From Candidatus Scybalocola fimicaballi (lineage in GTDB: Bacteria > Bacteroidota > Bacteroidia > Bacteroidales > Paludibacteraceae), in contig DCIP01000115.1 of assembly GCA_002317115.1 (NCBI GenBank), positions 1-6,315 of the forward strand: DNA of 6,315 bases. The letters are read 5' to 3'. The notes under the pieces were generated by a model that was not told the origin of the DNA, did not search any database, and worked only from the letters and a program-made list of their open reading frames with translations. Position 1 is the stretch's first letter, and every line of letters starts with the position of its first letter. The position numbers and the translations under genes were made by a program. Positions 1-5,678 of this stretch are shown piece by piece.

Positions 1-230
1 CATTGGAGGCAGTGAAAAGCAGTTCAATTCCGATGCTCTTCATCCACGGAAACGCCGACACCTTCGTGCCAACCTACATGGCAGACACCCTATACAACGC
101 CAAGACAAAAGGTTATAAGGAGTTGTGGTACGGAGAAGGTTCGGAGCATGCACGTTCGTATCTCGACCATAAGGAAGAGTACATTCAGAAAGTCGGGGGA
201 TTCCTACGAAAATGCCAGATGCTGGATTAA
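1..230 (+). CDS. Alpha/beta hydrolase, C-terminal fragment
   Basis: This is the last 75 codons of a gene whose start lies before the window; the frame begins at base 3 with a TTG that is an internal leucine codon, not a start. The segment SIPMLFIHGNADTFVP carries the late beta strand and the acid of a Ser-Asp-His triad (Asp at visible residue 19). SEHARSY carries the expected catalytic histidine (residue 49). A terminal amphipathic helix (EEYIQKVGGFLRK) completes the fold. The pattern fits cytoplasmic COG1073-type serine hydrolases or esterases, usually about 300 residues long. The nucleophile elbow (GxSxG) and any signal peptide would lie upstream, so substrate and location cannot be judged. 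nspC follows on the same strand after 74 bases; no clear promoter or U-tract terminator lies between them, so co-transcription is possible. The superfamily is fairly secure; the substrate is unknown. Confidence 0.8.
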   Translation, partial: LEAVKSSSIPMLFIHGNADTFVPTYMADTLYNAKTKGYKELWYGEGSEHARSYLDHKEEYIQKVGGFLRKCQMLD

Positions 231-304
231 CTTACCAATCTTCAATTTGAAGAGATTGAAAAATTATAACTCATAAAGTCTCAACTAAAAAGACCATAAA
301 TAGA

Positions 305-1465
305 ATGATTGAAAAGAATTACAATAAAGCAGACTATACAGATGTCGAGTCGCCATGTTATGTGGTGAGTGAGAAACATTTGCGTGCCAACTTGAGCCTC
401 ATCAAATCGGTTGCAGAAAGTGCAGGCGTGGAGATCATCATGGCGTTCAAGGCCTTTGCGTTGTGGAAGGTGTTTCCAATCGTGCGTGAATATATCGGCT
501 GCACTACCGCAAGTTCACTTTCAGAGGCGAGCCTTGCCGTCGACGAGATGAAAAACCTTGCCCACACGTATGCTCCCGTCTACACAGACAAAGAGTTTGA
601 TGAGATTGCAAAATGCTCGTCGCACATCACATTCAACAGCATCTCTCAGTTTGAGAAATATAAGAATCGCCTTGTTGTCGACGGCAGAAAGATCTCGGCT
701 GGTGTGCGTATCAATCCTGAGTATTCGGCTGTAGAGACAGACCTTTACAATCCATGCGCACCAGGCAGCCGTCTTGGAGTGACGCTCGACAATCTAAAGA
801 AAGCCGACCTTACCGGCATCGACGGATTCCACTGTCATACACTATGCGAAAGCACATCGTATGAACTTGAGAAGACATTGAAAATCATTGAGGAAAAATT
901 CGGAGAATTCCTTCCAAAGATCAAGTGGCTCAACATGGGAGGCGGCCATCTTATGACACGTGCCGACTACGACACAGAGCATCTAATCTCAGTGTTGAAG
1001 GCATTCAAGAGCCGTCATCCACACTTGCATATCATCCTTGAGCCAGGAAGTGCGTTTGCTTGGCAGACAGGTGAACTTGTGGCTGAGGTGCAGGATATCG
1101 TGGAGAATCACGGAGTGAAGACAGCCATCTTGGATGTGTCGTTTGCATGCCACATGCCAGACTGCCTTGAGATGCCATACAAACCAGCCATCTTGGGTGA
1201 GGTGGAGGACAGAAGCACACCATACGTCTACAGAATGGGAGGCAACAGTTGCTTAAGCGGAGATTTCTATTCAGATTGGACTTTCGACCATGAACTACAG
1301 GTCGGCGAAAAGATCATCTTCATGGATATGAACCACTACACAACAGTGAAGACAACAATGTTCAACGGAATCACACACCCGTCGATTGCACTTCGCAAAA
1401 TGAACGGAGAGTTGGAGTTGCTAAGAAAATACACTTACGCTGACTACAAGAGCAGAATGGCGTAA
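305..1465 (+). CDS. nspC: Carboxynorspermidine/carboxyspermidine decarboxylase
   Basis: This PLP-dependent enzyme (EC 4.1.1.96) decarboxylates carboxyspermidine or carboxynorspermidine to spermidine or norspermidine, the last step of the aspartate-semialdehyde polyamine route that replaces S-adenosylmethionine decarboxylase in many gut Bacteroidota. The protein is 386 residues, normal for the family, and reads as a complete fold-III (alanine racemase/ornithine decarboxylase-like) enzyme. MAFKAF holds the expected Schiff-base lysine, Lys49. GFHCHTLCES (174-183), the glycine-rich MGGGH (211-215) and EPGSAF (246-251) form the cofactor phosphate site. HMPDCLEMPYKP (283-294) is a family signature. 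GGNSCLSGD (312-320) supplies the active-site Cys316 and Asp320 donated across the dimer interface. Tyr345 lies in the C-terminal cofactor-binding segment. ATG at 305 is the natural start; an A-rich leader without Shine-Dalgarno precedes it. Its usual partner, carboxyspermidine dehydrogenase, is not in the window. Substrate preference cannot be read from sequence; spermidine formation is likelier in this lineage. Confidence 0.95.
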   Translation: MIEKNYNKADYTDVESPCYVVSEKHLRANLSLIKSVAESAGVEIIMAFKAFALWKVFPIVREYIGCTTASSLSEASLAVDEMKNLAHTYAPVYTDKEFDEIAKCSSHITFNSISQFEKYKNRLVVDGRKISAGVRINPEYSAVETDLYNPCAPGSRLGVTLDNLKKADLTGIDGFHCHTLCESTSYELEKTLKIIEEKFGEFLPKIKWLNMGGGHLMTRADYDTEHLISVLKAFKSRHPHLHIILEPGSAFAWQTGELVAEVQDIVENHGVKTAILDVSFACHMPDCLEMPYKPAILGEVEDRSTPYVYRMGGNSCLSGDFYSDWTFDHELQVGEKIIFMDMNHYTTVKTTMFNGITHPSIALRKMNGELELLRKYTYADYKSRMA

Positions 1466-1488
1466 AGACGCAGTGACCGCGTCTTTAC
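1462..1488 (+). repeat. Perfect 10-bp palindrome overlapping the nspC stop codon
   Basis: GTAAAGACGC (1462-1471) and its exact reverse complement (1479-1488) flank a 7-base loop. The TAA stop of nspC (1463-1465) lies inside the left arm. The following sequence is only mildly T-rich (CTCTTTATATGA), so it is a weak intrinsic terminator at best. The arm resembles the GTAnAGACGC-type dispersed palindromes I recall from Bacteroidota genomes, so it may be one copy of a REP-like element that has supplied or captured the gene end. That link is from memory and unproven. A role in protecting the nspC mRNA 3' end is possible. Confidence 0.6.
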
Positions 1489-1520
1489 CTCTTTATATGA
1501 AATAAAAAAGACGTATATAC

Positions 1521-1896
1521 AAAAAGCAAGGAGGCCGCTAATCACTTAGCAGCCTCCTTTTTGGATTTTATTATGGATTAATATTATGATTCTGTGTTTA
1601 TGTTGATTAAACCAAAATCTACCAGACATGACCAGGACGGTTACGAAAACACAATCCTTAGAGAATCATACAATCCCCATTCATATCTAAATTTTGATTT
1701 ATAATATTAGCTTTTAGGTCTAGAATGCTCGTTATTTTAGACGTTTTATTTATACGACCGCGGCTTAAACAGTAAGCCGACTTAAGTCATATCTAATCAT
1801 TTTTTCTACGGGAGGCAATTACTGCATATCATTTTCAACCCGTAATTAATATCCTTTTTGCTACACTTCTGTAAAACGATTATTTCCCAATCGTCT
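1521..1896 (-). ncRNA. Candidate structured small RNA, about 375 nt, no known family
   Basis: This stretch has no ORF with coding character but has the parts of an independent minus-strand transcription unit: a promoter-like site at 1901-1932, a hairpin at the predicted 5' end, internal hairpins and a terminator (1562-1521). Elements in RNA order are: H1, 11 bp (1899-1889 with 1881-1871); H2, UACGGG/CCCGUA (1844-1839 with 1812-1807); H3, 7 bp perfect (1779-1773 with 1767-1761); H4, 9 bp with one mismatch (1742-1734 with 1726-1718); H5, 8 bp plus 7 bp around a 9-nt bulge (1670-1663 with 1592-1585; 1653-1647 with 1599-1593); then the terminator stem. In H1, the outer pair of H2 and the terminator, the imperfect position is G-U in the minus-strand RNA but A-C in the plus; H4 is the exception. 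I found no hallmark of tmRNA, RNase P RNA, SRP RNA or 6S RNA. It could instead be a degenerate spacer with chance hairpins; transcription is inferred. Confidence 0.5.
1528..1562. terminator. Strong, probably bidirectional intrinsic terminator
   Basis: A 14-bp stem (1528-1541 with 1546-1559) with a TCAC loop is followed on the plus strand by a run of five T (1558-1562, its first two bases within the stem). On the minus strand it is followed by GC and then five T (complement of 1525-1521). In plus-strand RNA the stem has one C-A mismatch (1536/1551); in minus-strand RNA the same position is a U-G wobble, so the stem is unbroken. It can end nspC transcripts and also the proposed minus-strand RNA that starts near 1896. 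Confidence 0.85.
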
Positions 1897-1900
1897 TACA

Positions 1901-1932
1901 CAAAGCTACTCCACGATTTTCAAATTTGCAAG
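1901..1932 (-). promoter_or_regulatory. Bacteroidota-type promoter for the candidate RNA
   Basis: Read on the minus strand, the -7 element is TAGCTTTG (1908-1901), a full match to TAnnTTTG. The -33 element is CTTG (1932-1929), one mismatch from TTTG, with 20 bases between them; the known range is about 19 to 21. Transcription would start near 1896-1894, at the foot of hairpin H1. The exact-consensus tRNA promoter in this same window (5679-5709) is a useful comparison. No protein gene lies downstream on this strand before the terminator at 1562-1521. Confidence 0.55.
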
Positions 1933-1933
1933 T

Positions 1934-1957
1934 ATTCCGAACAAAAAAATGCGGAAT
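1934..1957. repeat. Short inverted repeat just upstream of the RNA promoter
   Basis: ATTCCG (1934-1939) and CGGAAT (1952-1957) form perfect 6-base arms around a 12-base A-rich spacer that contains seven A in a row. The repeat lies immediately upstream of the -33 element at 1929-1932 in the direction of the proposed minus-strand transcription. That is where an activator site or UP-like A-tract could sit. Short arms in A/T-rich DNA can arise by chance, so an operator role is only a suggestion. Confidence 0.3.
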
Positions 1958-2014
1958 CATATTATCAAACATAAAGCAGATTTCTCATTTATCTTAAAGA
2001 GCATATATTCATAC

Positions 2015-2053
2015 AAAAAGAGAGTCCACACATAGGTTGTGAACTCTCTTTTT
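2015..2053. terminator. Terminator of the surface-protein operon
   Basis: An 11-bp perfect stem (2015-2025 with 2043-2053) has further partial pairing in its upper part (CCACA with TGTGA). A5 on one side and T6 on the other give U-tracts in both directions. It lies 62 bases beyond the stop of the minus-strand gene ending at 2115. It should end that operon and separate it from the proposed RNA unit that begins about 120 bases further on. It could also stop plus-strand readthrough from nspC. Confidence 0.85.
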
Positions 2054-2114
2054 TATTTTATGGTAATTATATACGAGTTGTCCTTAACAATCCGGCTATA
2101 TATTCTCCAATTGT

Positions 2115-2294
2115 TTATTTAGAAATATAGACTTTCTTATTATTGATGATGTAGTATCCTCGCTTAAGTGTCATCAAAGCCTCAGAAAGTTTAACATTCT
2201 TCTTCAACAAAGCACCGTCGACGGAATAAACATTAACGATAGAATCAACATCAGCAGCGTCGACCATATCAACATCAGTAGCAATCTTCTTCTC
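2115..2294 (-). repeat. Copy 1 of a 180-bp repeat encoding the shared C-terminal tail
   Basis: This stretch, the stop codon plus the last 59 codons of the 512-residue protein, aligns without gaps to 3682-3861, with 12 differences in 180 bases (93% identity). Only two residues change (Ser/Pro and Met/Ala); most differences are silent. Similarity drops abruptly at 2294/3861, so the repeat covers the linker and sorting tail but not the domains before it. Confidence 0.95.
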
Positions 2295-3653
2295 TACAAC
2301 AATCAATTGTGGACAATTTTCCTCAGTAACGCCAGGCACTACAAAATTCCACACCACATAGTGTGATCCAACATTATAGTCATCATTCCATACATCCTTA
2401 TTGTCATCTCTTTGACCAACACCTTCTATTAATGTACCATCTTTATATACAAATGAAGGAGTCTTCAATCCAAGTTCCTCTGCAGTAGCTGAATTTTTGT
2501 CACCAACCAAGCCATACATTATTTTTGAAACAAGCGTATCACAAACCACCACTGAAGAGTTAGGACAATCTTCTCCTATCACCTTGAAGTCGATACTGTT
2601 AAACACAATTGAAGAATCTACAAAGATCACAACCTTGTAATCTCTTTCTCCAATAAAATCTACTGGAATTGGTTGAGAACGATTGACTCCGTCTGGTCCT
2701 GGAACAAATGGCAACTCTTCCCAGTCATCCCCACTCTTCTCATACCAAGTATAAGTGCACTTTAGAGGGAAACCTCCTGCATAAACAGTTGTGGTGTCGC
2801 CCTTACATACAGTTCTTGGAGAAATAAATGCCTTATATGGGTCAATTGACATATAATCAATAGCGACATTCGAGCAATTCATACGAAAGAAGTCTACGCT
2901 GACCAAATAATATTTCATGCCATTATTATCGGCAGGCAACAATCCTTCATAATTAGCCTCTAAACGCAACACGTGGAAGGAGTCTCCTGTTTTAGGCAAA
3001 TTCGAGACATCAGTCAAACTGCTGAACTTAATCTCCGTAAGATCAGTCAGCGACTTCACATCATTGATCTTTCCCAATGTGTCTCCAGTCACATCGTCAA
3101 TCAAAACAGCATCCATCCAATCTACATCAACTATACCATGCATTGTCTTGACTCGTATAGATGCGTCTGCATCCAAATCACACGTCGGCTGGATATAAGC
3201 CTTCATAAAGCATCCATAGTTATAGCCAGCATACTTAGTAGCAGGAAGCTTATATTGCACTATACTGCCATTAGGATTGGCCATAGTCATGAAGTAGTTG
3301 TAATACGTATCTTCATATCTCTCCATGGCCTTCAAATCACTAGCTGGGATATAGTCACCAAAAGCACCCTTAATGTCACTAATTTCATAAGCGACATTTC
3401 CCTTTGAGAATAAAATAGAATCGTTTGCAAACGTGCTTTTTACATCAAGACTCAAATCTCCAGTTACCGTGTCTGTTGGGTTGAAGTTTGTTCCTTTGAT
3501 GTACTCTCCAGTAAAAGGAATAAAAATTCCATCATAAGTAGGGTTGAAGATGTCGGAAGCCTGAGCCCCAAACATGCTTCCTACCAAAACGGAACAAGCT
3601 ACAATTCCCTTCGTCAAAGTCGACGTGGAAATAAAAGAGTAATGGTTTCGCAT
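2115..3653 (-). CDS. Exported modular protein with T9SS-like C-terminal tail (512 aa)
   Basis: Function unknown. The N-terminus has a signal peptide (hydrophobic core about 14-29; likely signal peptidase I cleavage after Ala32 in AQA-S). A domain at about 120-190, shared with the neighbouring 591-residue protein, contains RVKTMHG (167-173). An Ig/PKD-like domain follows at about 278-363, with CKGD (283-286), TYTWYEKSG (300-308) and a closing Cys363. A HYR-like beta domain at about 371-453 has VGS...VVWNF (428-437). The tail, about 456-512, has a linker (ATDVDMVDAADVD) and then NVYSVDG...LKRGYYIINNKKVYISK-type strands. That resembles the type A sorting domain that directs proteins through the type IX system to the outer surface; the match is by pattern only. 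It lies 28 bases after its paralogue and is surely co-transcribed. The start has an A/T-rich leader (TAATTATTTATC) and no Shine-Dalgarno. No catalytic motif is visible; an adhesin or surface-structural role is inference. Confidence 0.85.
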   Translation of the reverse strand: MRNHYSFISTSTLTKGIVACSVLVGSMFGAQASDIFNPTYDGIFIPFTGEYIKGTNFNPTDTVTGDLSLDVKSTFANDSILFSKGNVAYEISDIKGAFGDYIPASDLKAMERYEDTYYNYFMTMANPNGSIVQYKLPATKYAGYNYGCFMKAYIQPTCDLDADASIRVKTMHGIVDVDWMDAVLIDDVTGDTLGKINDVKSLTDLTEIKFSSLTDVSNLPKTGDSFHVLRLEANYEGLLPADNNGMKYYLVSVDFFRMNCSNVAIDYMSIDPYKAFISPRTVCKGDTTTVYAGGFPLKCTYTWYEKSGDDWEELPFVPGPDGVNRSQPIPVDFIGERDYKVVIFVDSSIVFNSIDFKVIGEDCPNSSVVVCDTLVSKIMYGLVGDKNSATAEELGLKTPSFVYKDGTLIEGVGQRDDNKDVWNDDYNVGSHYVVWNFVVPGVTEENCPQLIVVEKKIATDVDMVDAADVDSIVNVYSVDGALLKKNVKLSEALMTLKRGYYIINNKKVYISK

Positions 3654-3681
3654 GATAAATAATTATTTATGTTATTAAAAG

Positions 3682-3861
3682 TTATTTCGAAATATAGACT
3701 TTCTTATTATTGATGATATAGTATCCTCGTTTAAGTGTCGCCAAAGCCTCAGAAAGCTTAACATTCTTCTTCAACAATGCACCGTCGACGGAATAGACAT
3801 TAACAATAGGATCAACATCTGCAGCGTCGACCATATCAACATCAGTAGCGATCTTCTTCTC
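3682..3861 (-). repeat. Copy 2 of the 180-bp tail repeat
   Basis: This is the partner of 2115-2294, at the 3' end of the 591-residue gene. The encoded 59 residues differ from copy 1 at two positions. The sharp edge against poorly conserved flanking DNA suggests gene conversion between the adjacent copies, or spread of the tail as a cassette, rather than simple age since duplication. Confidence 0.95.
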
Positions 3862-5457
3862 AAAGATAGCGATGTAAACCTTTTCGCTGTCGCAAACTAT
3901 TGTTCGTCTGCTTAACGTGTCACCGTCGCTCCACATCTTGAATATCGCATTCTTATTTGGAATCGCCTCAATAACAGCAGTGTCACCCACAGCATAAGTA
4001 TTGGAACCTGTAGTTGTACCTAATGTACTGTCAGAAGCGACAACACTAACATACACCACATCAATAGGACATTTTGGGGCCACCACGTTGATCTTTTGAT
4101 AGCAAACTATTGTATCTATATTATCAATACTGAAATTCCAAGCGATCTCCGTCGTACCAACAAAATATTCTTCCTCCAATTTTCTTCCATCAGATCTGAC
4201 TCCGTAGACCGAAACACCATTAGGAATTGTTGCATCATTCCAAACAGGAAGACCTATATAAATTTCATCAAAAGTAACCGAATTTTTGCCACATTCCGCA
4301 ACAATATCTAAATCAGCCAATGATCCACAATCGAAACTAAAAGAATGACAATCTTCTCCATATATATTGAATTCAAGCTCTCGTGTCGAAGCAAAATAAC
4401 TATTATTGCTTACCGCAACCTTATAACGAACAGCCCCAACATAATCAACATAAATAGTGGCTTTTGCATATTCATCACCTGTTCCGCTTACATTCTCCAA
4501 TAGTTCCCAGTCTGCTCCATTCTGCTTGTACCACTTGTACGTCGAATTTCTAGGGAATCCAGCTGCATGGACTTTGACAGAATCACCCTTACATGCTGTT
4601 GTCGAAGAAATACAATAGGTTTCATAATCAGTATACAAATATTCCACCGCAACTTTAGAGCATTCAAACTGCTCCAACTCATAAGTCAACTTAAAATTCT
4701 CTAAACCAATTGCTGTTTCTGGGAAAACACCATAACTGCAAACGTCCAAGCATATAATGTCAGATGGCATGACACTGTCTATATTCAACACCTGCGACAA
4801 AGAAAAACCTGTATTCGGACTCTTAATGACGACAGGTTTGATTTTACCATCAACCACCTCATTGTCAGAACCCTTCAATGCGTTACCTTGCAAATCATAC
4901 GCCATAACCTCAAAAGAGTCAGAGTCTTGTGAACCATGTTGCGTTTTCATCCTAACTTTTGCATTTGCCAACGCTGCCGAAACAGAAGACGCACAGTCTT
5001 TCTTCGCCTGGACATAGACACGCATTTTATACCTATACGTTTTTCCGCTGAAAGCTTTAGCAGGAAATCCTAAAGAATAAATAGAGCCGTCGGGAATATC
5101 GTAAAACAAGTAATTAGACTTTAGGGTATTACCAAAATCTGGGACACTGTCAAAATATTCGTCAAGAGACACTCCCATCTGATAATTGGAAAGGGTTCCA
5201 ATCTCAAAATTAATTCCATACTCTGCAAAAAATGCAGCTATGTCGTCTGGATTCTTTATTCCAGTGGTATCGGCATACGCTCCCCCAAAAAAGGTTCCAG
5301 CAGGAAATAATTTACAATTGTAATCTTCCAAATCTGGAGATTGGGCAAATGAGTTTCCTTGCCCTCCTAACAACATGGCCAAAGCCAACAAATAATTCTT
5401 CGCACTAAGCCATTTCTTGGAAATGATTTCTTGATGCATTAATGATTTTCTTTCCAT
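3682..5457 (-). CDS. Exported modular protein with InlB-like repeat and T9SS-like tail (591 aa)
   Basis: Function unknown; first gene of the two-gene operon. It has a signal peptide (Lys-rich start, hydrophobic LLALAMLLGG, cleavage near FA-QS, residues 38-40). The start may be Met1 (5457) or Met7 (5439); Met7 gives a signal peptide of more usual length. The order matches the 512-residue paralogue: an N-terminal beta-rich domain with DGSIYSLGFPAKAFSGK (123-139) and RMKTQHG (169-175), an Ig/PKD-like domain about 281-370 (CKGD 289-292, STYKWYKQNG 305-314, Cys370), and a HYR-like domain about 383-459 with VGTTEIAWNF (433-442). It then has an extra module, about 464-533, with TTTGSNTYAVGDTAVIEAIP, FKMWSDGD (506-513) and YIAIFEK (528-534). 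This pattern resembles divergent InlB B-repeats (Flg_new_2/PF18998 type). The last 59 residues are the near-identical sorting tail. Surface display or secretion through the type IX system is likely; adhesion is a guess. Confidence 0.85.
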   Translation of the reverse strand: MERKSLMHQEIISKKWLSAKNYLLALAMLLGGQGNSFAQSPDLEDYNCKLFPAGTFFGGAYADTTGIKNPDDIAAFFAEYGINFEIGTLSNYQMGVSLDEYFDSVPDFGNTLKSNYLFYDIPDGSIYSLGFPAKAFSGKTYRYKMRVYVQAKKDCASSVSAALANAKVRMKTQHGSQDSDSFEVMAYDLQGNALKGSDNEVVDGKIKPVVIKSPNTGFSLSQVLNIDSVMPSDIICLDVCSYGVFPETAIGLENFKLTYELEQFECSKVAVEYLYTDYETYCISSTTACKGDSVKVHAAGFPRNSTYKWYKQNGADWELLENVSGTGDEYAKATIYVDYVGAVRYKVAVSNNSYFASTRELEFNIYGEDCHSFSFDCGSLADLDIVAECGKNSVTFDEIYIGLPVWNDATIPNGVSVYGVRSDGRKLEEEYFVGTTEIAWNFSIDNIDTIVCYQKINVVAPKCPIDVVYVSVVASDSTLGTTTGSNTYAVGDTAVIEAIPNKNAIFKMWSDGDTLSRRTIVCDSEKVYIAIFEKKIATDVDMVDAADVDPIVNVYSVDGALLKKNVKLSEALATLKRGYYIINNKKVYISK

Positions 5458-5479
5458 TCTAAATTGTTTATACGTTTAA

Positions 5480-5509
5480 TAAATGTATTTCACCAGCCTC
5501 ATCGTCAAC
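5480..5509 (-). promoter_or_regulatory. Possible weak promoter of the surface-protein operon
   Basis: On the minus strand TACATTTA (5487-5480) matches TAnnTTTG at all fixed positions but the last, and GTTG (5509-5506) lies 18 bases upstream in the place of TTTG. The gap is one base short of the usual range and both boxes have one mismatch. Because a terminator closes the tRNA unit at 5526-5554, the operon needs its own promoter between there and 5457, and this is the best candidate seen. Confidence 0.35.
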
Positions 5510-5525
5510 TAAACAGTACAAAATT

Positions 5526-5554
5526 AAAAAAAAGGCAGTTGATATTCAACCGCC
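5526..5554 (-). terminator. Terminator of the tRNA-Lys transcript
   Basis: On the minus strand GGCGGTTGA (5554-5546) pairs with TCAACTGCC (5542-5534) around a 3-base loop: nine pairs including one G-U wobble. Eight T follow (complement of 5533-5526). It lies about 30 bases downstream of the tRNA 3' end. The wobble exists only in minus-strand RNA (A-C on the plus), which confirms the direction. Confidence 0.9.
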
Positions 5555-5584
5555 TTGTCTAATTTTAATGATTTTTCATCTTCG

Positions 5585-5657
5585 TGGCTCGCTTGGGGCT
5601 CGAACCCAAGACCCCATCCTTAAAAGGGATGTGCTCTACCAGCTGAGCTAGCGAACC
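5585..5657 (-). tRNA. tRNA-Lys (anticodon UUU)
   Basis: A complete 73-base cloverleaf reads on the minus strand. The acceptor stem is GGTTCGC/GCGAGCC with one T-G wobble. The D arm is GCTC/GAGC around AGCTGGTA. The anticodon stem is CATCC/GGATG with loop CTTTTAA, which places TTT at 34-36. The T arm is TTGGG/CCCAA with loop TTCGAGC. The discriminator base is A. CCA is not encoded (CGA follows), so it must be added after transcription, as is common in Bacteroidota. It forms a single-tRNA unit with its own promoter and terminator. Confidence 0.97.
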
Positions 5658-5678
5658 ATCGGTCTTGAAAACCGGGTG

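Noticed and set aside
236..258. Hairpin CAATCTTCAATTTGAAGAGATTG as terminator between the hydrolase and nspC
   Set aside because: The stem is short and bulged and is followed by A-rich rather than T-rich sequence, so it should not terminate plus-strand transcription.
1032..1223. Minus-strand ORF inside nspC
   Set aside because: It lies entirely opposite a well-conserved gene, and its Pro/Ser/His-rich translation looks like an antisense shadow.
1546..1629. A 27-codon minus-strand ORF (ATG at 1629, stop in the terminator stem) inside the proposed RNA
   Set aside because: It has no ribosome-binding or spacing signal, no recognisable sequence, and an end that simply runs into the terminator hairpin; length is well within chance. 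Conservation of the reading frame in relatives would reopen it.
1779..1788. Perfect palindrome GACTTAAGTC next to hairpin H3 as a protein-binding site
   Set aside because: A single 10-base palindrome away from any promoter is weak evidence; it may instead contribute to an alternative pairing of H3.
1521..1896. tmRNA, RNase P RNA, SRP RNA or 6S RNA in the non-coding stretch
   Set aside because: None of the expected conserved sequences (tRNA-like ends, GAGGAAAGUCC-like P RNA core, SRP GGAA-loop motif) is present, and the 5' and 3' ends do not pair as in 6S RNA.
2973..3407. 144-codon plus-strand ORF opposite the 512-residue gene
   Set aside because: The opposite strand encodes a protein with signal peptide, domains and a paralogue; this ORF has no family features and no paralogous counterpart opposite the 591-residue gene.
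5585..5657. tRNA-Lys as an attachment site of an integrated element
   Set aside because: No direct repeat of the tRNA 3' end, integrase or phage gene is visible in the window.
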